DNA from: Paenibacillus chondroitinus NBRC 15376
GTDB taxonomy: Bacteria; Bacillota; Bacilli; Paenibacillales; NBRC-103111
Assembly (NCBI RefSeq): GCF_004000765.1
Contig: NZ_BILW01000001.1
Span: 186,001-250,000, forward strand
Direction of reading: 5' to 3'
Length of the DNA stretch: 64,000 bases
Shown: positions 50,642-57,687 of the stretch, piece by piece
Layout: every line of letters starts with the position of its first letter
How positions within the stretch are numbered: position 1 is the stretch's first letter
The notes under the pieces: model-generated
The model's database searches: none
The model's input: only the letters and a program-made list of their open reading frames with translations
Told to the model about the DNA's origin: nothing
Position numbers and translations under genes: made by a program

Positions 50642-51955
50642 ATGAAAAAATTTCTCAAAGCATCTTTAGCGATCACCTCGGCATTTGTTATCCTGACAGG
50701 CTGTACGTCCGAGCCAGCTCAAAGCGATAAACAGCAGCCCGTTGCATCAGCAAACAAATCACCGGATAACGAAATATTCATTTATACCGTGTATCCAGCC
50801 TTTTATGCCAAAGAAGATATCTGGGAGAAACAAGTGGGGCAATACCTTAAGAAGAAATTTCCAGATCTTACTTTCAAACACGTGCAGTGGGATAATCCCG
50901 GCCGGCAATATAAGGATCTGATAGCAGCTGGCACAATTCCTGACATTGTGATTGATAATGCCCGAATGAACTTGCAGCGTTATATTTTGAAAAACGATTT
51001 GCAGTACGATATGACAGACTTGATCAAAAAGTATAATTTTGACACAAGCACATTAAATCCTGCGGCAATGACGCAAATGAAGAACGTAACGCCGGAAGGA
51101 AAAATTTATGGTTTGCCTTTCCAAATGAGCGATTTCGTTCTGTTCTATAACAAAGATATTTTCGATAAATTCGGTGTGGATTATCCGAAAGACGGAATGA
51201 CCTATGATGAAGTTTATGAATTAGCGAAAAAGCTGACTCGTGTCGAAGGTGAAAATACGTACAAAGGGTACCAACAGCATCCTGGTTTGTACATGACTTA
51301 TAATCAGCTCTCCCTTTCACCTCTCAGCTTGACGGAAGACAGGGCGGAAATGAATACACCGGGCTGGAAGAAGGAAGTCGACAATTTAAGACGTTTCTAT
51401 GAGATTCCGGCTAACCAATTTACATCCGTCGATGATTTCCCGAAAGGGAAAATGGCGATGAGTGTTCACGTGACAGAGAAGATCGTTCAGTGGTATGAGC
51501 AAAATAAAAACTTGAACTTTGATATCGCTGCAATGCCATCCTTCTCAGATGCGCCGGGCGTCAAAGCTCAGCCAAATCTATACTCGGCATACATTACCAA
51601 ACAGTCGACCAAAAAAGATCAAGCTTTCCAAGTAATCCAGTACCTGCTTTCTGAAGAGATGCAAATCAATTTCGCGAAAGAAGGCATCATCGGACCGCTG
51701 CAAACGCAGAAAGTACAAGAAGCTTTCGGTAAAAACTTGCCGCAAATGCAAGGGAAACATACGCAAGCTATCTTCTACGGTAAAAATGCCATGCCGCCAG
51801 CGGCTCGCGCTTCAGGTTTAACTTACATTGACGTGCCGGTACACGGTGTGTTCCAGCCTCTGATCTTCGGAGAATCCAAGGACTCCGTAACCGCACTGCG
51901 CATGATTGAAGAATCTGCAACAAAAGCGATTCAGACTGAGAAAGCCGCCCAATAA
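50642..51955 (+). CDS. Sugar-binding lipoprotein of an ABC importer, copy 1
   Basis: This 437-residue family 1 extracellular solute-binding protein has lipobox LTGC (cysteine near 21). After a short spacer come NEIFIYTVYPAFYAKEDIWE, FKHVQWDNPGRQYKDLIAAG, TIPDIVIDNARMNLQRY, IYGLPFQMSDFVLFYNKDIF, MTYDEVYELAKKLTRVEG and GKNLPQMQGKHTQAI; the FYNKDIFDKFGVDYPKDGMT segment is typical of the hinge and aromatic ligand cleft. It should deliver oligosaccharide to the permeases at 46443/47331. It is about 70 percent similar by eye to the protein at 53052, indicating a tandem duplication. It heads an operon with paired AraC sites and a cre site. No function beyond sugar binding can be claimed. Confidence 0.92.
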   Translation: MKKFLKASLAITSAFVILTGCTSEPAQSDKQQPVASANKSPDNEIFIYTVYPAFYAKEDIWEKQVGQYLKKKFPDLTFKHVQWDNPGRQYKDLIAAGTIPDIVIDNARMNLQRYILKNDLQYDMTDLIKKYNFDTSTLNPAAMTQMKNVTPEGKIYGLPFQMSDFVLFYNKDIFDKFGVDYPKDGMTYDEVYELAKKLTRVEGENTYKGYQQHPGLYMTYNQLSLSPLSLTEDRAEMNTPGWKKEVDNLRRFYEIPANQFTSVDDFPKGKMAMSVHVTEKIVQWYEQNKNLNFDIAAMPSFSDAPGVKAQPNLYSAYITKQSTKKDQAFQVIQYLLSEEMQINFAKEGIIGPLQTQKVQEAFGKNLPQMQGKHTQAIFYGKNAMPPAARASGLTYIDVPVHGVFQPLIFGESKDSVTALRMIEESATKAIQTEKAAQ

Positions 51956-52003
51956 TGCAGCATAGGGCCTTCATTCCAATTTGAAAAAGGGGTGACCCAT
52001 TTC

Positions 52004-53014
52004 ATGAAACGTTTATTATTGCTCCTCATCGCTGTGTTTATGACTATCGCGATGAGCGCCTGTTCATCCTCAGAGAAAGCAGCTGATCCGGGCGTATCGA
52101 CAACACCTGCGTCAACGGTTACAGCGACAGCAACGGCAACACCATCGGCGACTCCAACTGCTACGGCGAAGGCTTCTGAGTCTCCCGCAGCTTCGTCAAC
52201 ACCTGCAGCTTCAGTAACGCCTGCTGCAACCGTGGAAGCAACAAAAGCGGCAAGCCCTACGGCTGATGCAGCGAAGGCGCCGGCTGCGGCTTCCACAGCG
52301 AAGGCAAGTGAAGCACCTGCCCAGGCACCGGCTGCGCCAACGCCGGCTGCGAGCCAACCAGAGGCAGCTCAGAAAGCGGAGGTTTCTCCGCAAGGGAAGA
52401 AAGTGCTTCTTGTCGGCAGGGATTCCGAGCCGCTTCCCGCTGAAGACGTTGCGATTGCAAGCCGTTTGAAAGGGATGGGATTTAGCGTAACCCATCTTGC
52501 AGATCGTGAGCTTACTGCTGATGCGACGAAAGGGTTCGATTTAATCTACATCAGCCAAACGACGAATTCAAAATTTCTGAAAACAGGTGTGATGAAAGAA
52601 GTTGCCATTCCAACGGTGTATGTGAAAAGCCATGGGATGTTCTATCTCGGACTCTCCTCCCAAGAGGAAGGCACGACGGTCAAGAAGCTGAAATCAATTG
52701 ATATCGTCGATAGTAAATCTAAGATTGCCGGCGGCTTATCAGGAACGGTAGAAGTTTACACGGAAACCGGCGATAATTTCGGCGTCAGTTATGGGCTTCC
52801 AGGCAAGGAAGCGAAAGTGATCGCTACGGTTCCCGGCGATAAAACGAAGGCTGCTCTTTATTACTATGATAAAGGCGCGAAAGGCGATAACGGTTATGAA
52901 GTGAAAGCGCGATTATCCTACTACTATTGGAGTAACGGCATGCAGGATACTTCTACGGATGCGGGCTGGAAGCTTTGGGATAACATTGTCTTGTGGACGT
53001 TGCAGAATGGATAA
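52004..53014 (+). CDS. Lipoprotein with long Ala/Thr/Pro spacer and GATase-like domain, paralogue 4
   Basis: The 336-residue protein has lipobox AMSAC (cysteine near residue 20), then about 95 residues of Ala/Thr/Pro/Ser repeats (for example ATATATPSATPTATAKAS) long enough to cross much of the cell wall. The same domain as in 48329-50518 follows, here of a second subtype: KKVLLVGRDSEPLP, FDLIYISQTTNSKFLKTG, IPTVYVKSHGMFYLGLSSQE, GVSYGLPGKEAKVIATVPG, AALYYYDKGAKG, ARLSYYYW and LWDNIVLWTLQNG. The PTVY-K-HGM-YLGLSSQE block is shared only with 54474. ATG 52004 is preferred to GTG 51992, because the latter overlaps the AAGGGG site. It sits between the two binding-protein genes. Function is unknown. 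Confidence 0.78.
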   Translation: MKRLLLLLIAVFMTIAMSACSSSEKAADPGVSTTPASTVTATATATPSATPTATAKASESPAASSTPAASVTPAATVEATKAASPTADAAKAPAAASTAKASEAPAQAPAAPTPAASQPEAAQKAEVSPQGKKVLLVGRDSEPLPAEDVAIASRLKGMGFSVTHLADRELTADATKGFDLIYISQTTNSKFLKTGVMKEVAIPTVYVKSHGMFYLGLSSQEEGTTVKKLKSIDIVDSKSKIAGGLSGTVEVYTETGDNFGVSYGLPGKEAKVIATVPGDKTKAALYYYDKGAKGDNGYEVKARLSYYYWSNGMQDTSTDAGWKLWDNIVLWTLQNG

Positions 53015-53051
53015 CTAATTCTTACGGTTCGTGAAGGAGGTAATCGTCGTA

Positions 53052-54416
53052 ATGAAACGAGTACAAATAAGTCTGGCTCTTGCGCTTACCCTTGCGCTGG
53101 CGGCTGGATGTACGAACGAGGCAGCTCCAAGTGCCAAACCGGGTGGAACGGATGAGAAAACCTCACCGCAAGCCCAATCGTCACCAGATAACGAATTGTT
53201 TATTTATACCGTATGGCCGGCTTATTATGTCAAAGAGGAAATTTTTCAGAAACAAGTCGGAGACTTTATTAAGAAGAAATTTCCGAATGTCACGATCAAA
53301 CACGTAGCTTGGGACAATCCAGGCAGACAGTACAAGGACTTGATCGCAGCCGGGACGATTCCTGATATTATCATGGACGACACTCGGATGAACGTTCAAA
53401 GGTATTTGATCGATAATGACCTTCAATATGATATTAGCGATCTGATCAAAAAGTATAACTTCGATACGAGCAAATTGAATCCGGCTTATATGGCGCAAAT
53501 CAAAAATTTAACCCCGGATGGAAAAATATACGGGCTTCCGTTCTATAACAACGATTTTGCTTTATTTTACAACAAAGATATCTTCGATAAATTCGGTGTT
53601 GATTACCCGAAAGATGGCATGACATACGATGAGATCTACGAGTTGGCGAAAAAGCTGACGCGCGTTGAAGGTGACGTTACGTACAAAGGTTTCTCCCAAA
53701 ACCCGGGCCATTATTTAAATTATAATCAATTGTCCCTGTCCCCGTTAAGCAAAACTGAGGATAAAGGTGATATGAGCGATCCCAATTGGAAGAAGCTGGT
53801 AGACAACATGAGGAGATTCTACGACATTCCAGCCAACCAGTTTGATACGGTGGAAACGTTTGCCTCCAAGCCAAGTATCGCTATGGCCGTCGCAACGGTG
53901 AGTGATCATTTAGTCAAGTTTTATGAGGAAAACAAAAACTTGAATTTCGACATTGCTTCTGTTCCGTCTTTAAGTGATGCCCCTAACACCAAATATCAGC
54001 CGAATGTGTACTCGATGTACATCACGAAGCAATCGAAGAAAAAAGATCTTGCCTTCCAGGTCATGGATGCACTGCTTTCGGAAGAGCATCAAATTGAGCT
54101 TGCCAAAGAAGGCGTCATCGGTCCGCTCCAGACGGATGCGGTCAAAGCAGCCTTCGGGAAAAACTTGCCTCAAATGCAGGGTAAGCACGTAGAATCCATT
54201 TTTAGCAGTCAAAATGCGATGCCTCCTGCTGCACGTAATTCTGGTTTAGTTTGGTATGACGTGCCTGTTCAAGGCGTATTCCAACCGCTTATTTTTAAGG
54301 AGTCCAAAGATTCCGTAACAGCGCTCAGGATGGTTCAGGAACAAGCTACGAAAGCCATTGAGACCGCAAAAGCAGCTAAAAGTGAAATTAATAAGGCTGC
54401 AAGCACGACCAAATAA
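53052..54416 (+). CDS. Sugar-binding lipoprotein of an ABC importer, copy 2
   Basis: The 454-residue protein has lipobox LAAGC (cysteine near 20) and the same blocks as copy 1: NELFIYTVWPAYYVKEEIF, IKHVAWDNPGRQYKDLIAAG, TIPDIIMDDTRMNVQRY, IYGLPFYNNDFALFYNKDIF and GKNLPQMQGKHVESIF, with an extra Lys/Ala-rich tail. ATG 53052 is chosen because AAGGAGGT (53034-53041) lies 10 bases before it; an upstream in-frame start would spoil the signal peptide. Differences cluster in the predicted ligand cleft (for example QMSDF versus YNNDF), so the two copies may bind related but different glycans. Confidence 0.92.
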   Translation: MKRVQISLALALTLALAAGCTNEAAPSAKPGGTDEKTSPQAQSSPDNELFIYTVWPAYYVKEEIFQKQVGDFIKKKFPNVTIKHVAWDNPGRQYKDLIAAGTIPDIIMDDTRMNVQRYLIDNDLQYDISDLIKKYNFDTSKLNPAYMAQIKNLTPDGKIYGLPFYNNDFALFYNKDIFDKFGVDYPKDGMTYDEIYELAKKLTRVEGDVTYKGFSQNPGHYLNYNQLSLSPLSKTEDKGDMSDPNWKKLVDNMRRFYDIPANQFDTVETFASKPSIAMAVATVSDHLVKFYEENKNLNFDIASVPSLSDAPNTKYQPNVYSMYITKQSKKKDLAFQVMDALLSEEHQIELAKEGVIGPLQTDAVKAAFGKNLPQMQGKHVESIFSSQNAMPPAARNSGLVWYDVPVQGVFQPLIFKESKDSVTALRMVQEQATKAIETAKAAKSEINKAASTTK

Positions 54417-54473
54417 CCGTTTACCAACCATGCTAACATACATGACAAATCAAATTTAGAAAGGTGAGTTCAC

Positions 54474-55865
54474 GTGAAAAAATTTGTATTCTCGCTACTG
54501 TCTATCCTTCTCATGTCACTAACTGTCCTTCCGTTTGCTTTCGCAGCAGACACGGATACACCAGCCGCAGCGGTTAAAAGTGTTGACGACTTCAAAGATT
54601 TGAAAAACTTACCCCAAGCAGACAAGGATAAGTTTGATTCACTGATTCAAGACGGCGTATTTAATGGGTTGACGGAAGATACGTTCGGACTGGACGCTCG
54701 GATGAACCGGGCACAGTTTGCAAAAGTGGCTGCCATTATTTTTAACCTTGAAGTTGACGATACGCTGACGGTTTCTTCTTTTACTGACGTCAGAAGCGAC
54801 GATCCGGCCAATTCTTATGCGCTTCCTTATATTGAAGCATTGAAGAAGGCGGGACTTACCAATGGTTACGATGCAGAAGGCAAAACGTACAAACCGGCCG
54901 GCGACGTTTCCCGTCAAGAGCTGGCAGCTTTCCTGATTCGTGGTTTAGGTCTGGATGATGAGGCAGCCTCAGCTACGCCGGTTGATGATTCTACGGTAGA
55001 TGACTGGGCCAAAGGTTATGTTTCACTTGCACTAGAGAAAAACTTGCTAGCAAATCAATCGGCGGGTAAATTTAGCGGTAAAACATCTGCTACACGTAAA
55101 ATGCTGGCTCTTGCCAGCTTTGCAGCCAAACAAATTCTTTCCGGTAGTGAGCCGGAACAAACAGAAGAGCCAGAAGTTAAGCCGGAGACTGGCAAAGATC
55201 CTGCAGCGCCAGCTGGCGAAATTTCCGCACAAGGCAAAAAACTGCTTTTCATCACACGTCAAAGCTCACAAATGACACAACTGAAAGATAACCCGGATGA
55301 TGAGAAAATTATTGGCCGCTTGAAAGATCTTGGTTTCAGAGTAACATGGGTGAACTGTGATAAATTTACGGCAGATAAAGCAGATGGATATGATTTGGTT
55401 TTCGTCAGCAACACGCTGAACTCCAAATATCTTCGTTCCGGCATTATGAAAGATATTGCGATCCCAACAGTTTACTTGAAAAATCACGGCATGTACTATC
55501 TGGGTCTTTCCTCTCAAGAGGAGAACACCAACGAATATAATATCAAATCTACAACGATTGCTGAGCCAAAAGATAAAGCTGCGGCAGGACTTTCCGGTGA
55601 AGTAGATCTTCTATTAACGACAGATCCAAAAACAGCTATGGCTTATGGCCTTCCAGGCAAGGACGCTACGGTTATTGCGACAGTTCCAGGAAAACCGAAA
55701 GAAGCAACTATTTTCTACTATAACAAAGGAACGCACTCCGATAGCGGCTATGAGGTGCAAGCGCGTCTCTCCTTCTTCTCCTTTGCCGGTAATTACGATA
55801 ACGCTACTGAAGATAGTTGGAAGCTTTTGGACGCACTTGTTTTGTGGACACTGCAAAACGGCTAA
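54474..55865 (+). CDS. SLH-domain surface protein carrying the GATase-like domain, paralogue 5
   Basis: The 463-residue protein has a Sec signal peptide ending AFA (residues 1-24, no lipobox) and three S-layer homology repeats (about 35-90, 95-155, 165-220; MNRAQFAKVAAIIF, SYALPYIEALKKAGLTNGYD, VSRQELAAFLIRGLGL). A Glu/Pro-rich linker is followed by the family domain (about 255-463): KKLLFITRQSSQ, YDLVFVSNTLNSKYLRSG, IPTVYLKNHGMYYLGLSSQE, MAYGLPGKDATVIATVPG, ATIFYYNKGTHSDSG and LLDALVLWTLQNG. Thus this member is held on the S-layer or cell-wall polymer rather than the membrane. The GTG start at 54474 follows AAAGGTGAG. A terminator follows at 55887, so it closes the 50642 operon. Confidence 0.85.
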   Translation: MKKFVFSLLSILLMSLTVLPFAFAADTDTPAAAVKSVDDFKDLKNLPQADKDKFDSLIQDGVFNGLTEDTFGLDARMNRAQFAKVAAIIFNLEVDDTLTVSSFTDVRSDDPANSYALPYIEALKKAGLTNGYDAEGKTYKPAGDVSRQELAAFLIRGLGLDDEAASATPVDDSTVDDWAKGYVSLALEKNLLANQSAGKFSGKTSATRKMLALASFAAKQILSGSEPEQTEEPEVKPETGKDPAAPAGEISAQGKKLLFITRQSSQMTQLKDNPDDEKIIGRLKDLGFRVTWVNCDKFTADKADGYDLVFVSNTLNSKYLRSGIMKDIAIPTVYLKNHGMYYLGLSSQEENTNEYNIKSTTIAEPKDKAAAGLSGEVDLLLTTDPKTAMAYGLPGKDATVIATVPGKPKEATIFYYNKGTHSDSGYEVQARLSFFSFAGNYDNATEDSWKLLDALVLWTLQNG

Positions 55866-55886
55866 TAGCTTTGCATCAACATGTCG

Positions 55887-55917
55887 AACTCCAGTTTTCG
55901 AACTGGAGTTTTTTCTC
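55887..55917 (+). terminator. Rho-independent terminator after the SLH-protein gene
   Basis: Perfect arms AACTCCAG (55887-55894) and CTGGAGTT (55903-55910) around TTTTCGAA are followed by TTTTCTC. It separates the surface-protein operon from the exporter operon. Confidence 0.88.
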
Positions 55918-55952
55918 TAGCCAAATCCGCACATACAGGAGCGTGAGTGGTC

Positions 55953-56657
55953 ATGAATGTCCTTCAACAAGCAAGCTCTGCACATCTGGTTCAAGCGGAA
56001 GGTGTCACTCGCATATTTGGGCGCGGCTCGGCGGCTGTTCATGCATTAAGAGGAGCGAGCTTAAGTATTCCTTCTAAGCAGCTCATTGCACTCAGAGGCC
56101 GTTCGGGCTCTGGCAAAACCACATTAATCAATATTTTGGGTGCGCTGGATAGACCAACAGAGGGACGGGTGTTCTTTAACGGCAATGAAATCAGCGGTTA
56201 TTCCGAAAGCAAACGTAACGCCCTCCGGCGAAAGGATATGGGGCTTATTTTTCAATCATTTGGCCTTGTTCCGTTAATGACCGCGTATGAGAATGTAGAG
56301 TTTGGCTTGCGTATTGCCGGCGTAAAGTCAGTGAATTTTAAGGAGTATACCGAGAGTGCACTAGAATATGTAGGGCTTAAGGCGAGGATGAAGCATAGGC
56401 CGTTTGAAATGTCTGGGGGAGAGCAGCAGCGGGTGGCGATTGCAAGAGCGATTGCCCACAAACCGACGTTAATTCTTGCAGATGAACCGACGGCTGAATT
56501 AGACAGCAAGATGGGGGCGCAAGTGATGCGGGTATTCAAAGATTTGGTGCAGCATGAGGGCATGACCATTATCCTCACGACGCATGATCCCGCCATTATG
56601 AGTTATGCCGATCATGTTTACGCATTGGAGGATGGACAAATTGTCGATGCGACTTAA
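55953..56657 (+). CDS. ABC exporter ATPase, MacB/LolD type
   Basis: The 234-residue ATPase has Walker A GRSGSGKTT, Q-loop IFQSFGLVPLMTAYENVEF, signature MSGGEQQRVAIARAIAHK, Walker B LILADEPTAELD and the switch histidine in ILTTHDP. It is of the short MacB/FtsE/LolD group that drives FtsX-type mechanotransmission permeases rather than importers. The start is ATG 55953 or GTG 55947, with GGAG at 55938-55941; both give the same core. It is followed by a membrane-fusion lipoprotein, a long FtsX-type permease and a second ATPase. Both ATPases in the operon have intact motifs. Confidence 0.92.
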   Translation: MNVLQQASSAHLVQAEGVTRIFGRGSAAVHALRGASLSIPSKQLIALRGRSGSGKTTLINILGALDRPTEGRVFFNGNEISGYSESKRNALRRKDMGLIFQSFGLVPLMTAYENVEFGLRIAGVKSVNFKEYTESALEYVGLKARMKHRPFEMSGGEQQRVAIARAIAHKPTLILADEPTAELDSKMGAQVMRVFKDLVQHEGMTIILTTHDPAIMSYADHVYALEDGQIVDAT

Positions 56658-57675
56658 ACGCGCAGTTATGCCGGTTATTGGCCTATGCTGCATGGCGTGG
56701 GTGCTGGCGGGGTGCGCGCTTTTGCCCGTTGAGGAAGGTGAGCTGAAACCGCCGCTTGTCGAGCCCGCTAAGGAAATCTTAAACCTGTACACGGTCAAAC
56801 GCAGCAATATTGCTCAACAAATTACGGGTGTTGCGACATTTGCTTCCGATAAAATGGACTATTTATTTTACTCGGAGTCCGGCGGACGTTTGAAGCAAAT
56901 CAACGTGAAACTGGGGGATCAGGTAAAAGCCGGGGACGTACTGGCAACAACAGAAACGTCCGATTTGGATATGAGAGTGAAGCTCCAGCAAATCGCCATT
57001 GAGAAGTTGAAAATTTCACTTCAGCAAGCCATGGCGGAGAAAGATGGCGATGATCCCGATATTCGGATGAAGCTGCTCGATATGGAGAGCGCCCAGCTGC
57101 AACTGGAATCGCTGCAGAATCAACTCCAGAATACAAGGCTGACGTCTACCATTGACGGAGTTGTTACGTTTATCGATACACTTCAGCCAGGGGACCAAGT
57201 CGTTGCTTACAAACAGGTCATCACGCTTTCCGATCAGAAACAGATGAAGCTCGTTTATACGGCTTCAAGCAGCAATGATCTGGGTGGAGTCGAAGTCGGC
57301 ATGGATGTAACGGTGAAAATCAAAGATAAAACCTATCCGGGGAAGGTTGTTCAAACGCCTCTCTCCGCGCCGCCAAACAGTAATAAAGCGATTCAGGATA
57401 AAAATGCGAAAGCCATCTACATTCAGGTGACAGGTTTGCCACCGGATGTTGTGATTGGCAATCAGGCGGATATCACGATTGTGACCCAGAAGCGCGATCA
57501 AGTGATGGTAATCCCAAGAGCCGGACTGCGCAACTACATGGGTCGGGATTTCGTCCAGGTGCTCGATGGTGAAAGCCGCAAAGAAATTGATGTGGAAAAG
57601 GGTATCGTTGCGGCGACAGAAGTGGAAATTCGCAAAGGGTTAAGTGAAGGGCAGCAGATTATCCTGAACAACTAG
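56641..57675 (+). CDS. Membrane-fusion (HlyD/MacA-like) lipoprotein
   Basis: The 344-residue protein has a lipoprotein signal with lipobox VLAGC (cysteine near 25). It is followed by a lipoyl/barrel-sandwich half (YFYSESGGRLKQINVKLGDQ-like segment LKQINVKLGDQVKAGDVL), a helical hairpin (about 100-160, IAIEKLKISLQQAMAEK and LDMESAQLQLESLQNQ), the second half-barrel (TSTIDGVVTFIDTLQPGDQV) and a C-terminal beta domain. MacA-like adaptors sit outside the membrane and link MacB-type permeases to their substrate. TTG 56641 is favoured by GGAGGA at 56627-56632; ATG 56647 is possible. It overlaps the ATPase gene by 17 bp. In a Gram-positive cell there is no outer membrane channel, so it probably extends the permease into the wall. 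Confidence 0.88.
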   Translation: MSMRLKRAVMPVIGLCCMAWVLAGCALLPVEEGELKPPLVEPAKEILNLYTVKRSNIAQQITGVATFASDKMDYLFYSESGGRLKQINVKLGDQVKAGDVLATTETSDLDMRVKLQQIAIEKLKISLQQAMAEKDGDDPDIRMKLLDMESAQLQLESLQNQLQNTRLTSTIDGVVTFIDTLQPGDQVVAYKQVITLSDQKQMKLVYTASSSNDLGGVEVGMDVTVKIKDKTYPGKVVQTPLSAPPNSNKAIQDKNAKAIYIQVTGLPPDVVIGNQADITIVTQKRDQVMVIPRAGLRNYMGRDFVQVLDGESRKEIDVEKGIVAATEVEIRKGLSEGQQIILNN

Positions 57676-57687
57676 GAGGCTAAGACG

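Noticed and set aside
51931..52296. Minus-strand Ala/Val-rich open frame
   Set aside because: Produced by the repetitive Ala/Thr/Pro spacer of the lipoprotein at 52004 read in reverse; low complexity only.
48329..55865. True glutamine amidotransferase activity of the five surface paralogues
   Set aside because: No nucleophilic cysteine or Cys-His-Glu triad is visible at the expected elbow, so only a fold resemblance is claimed.
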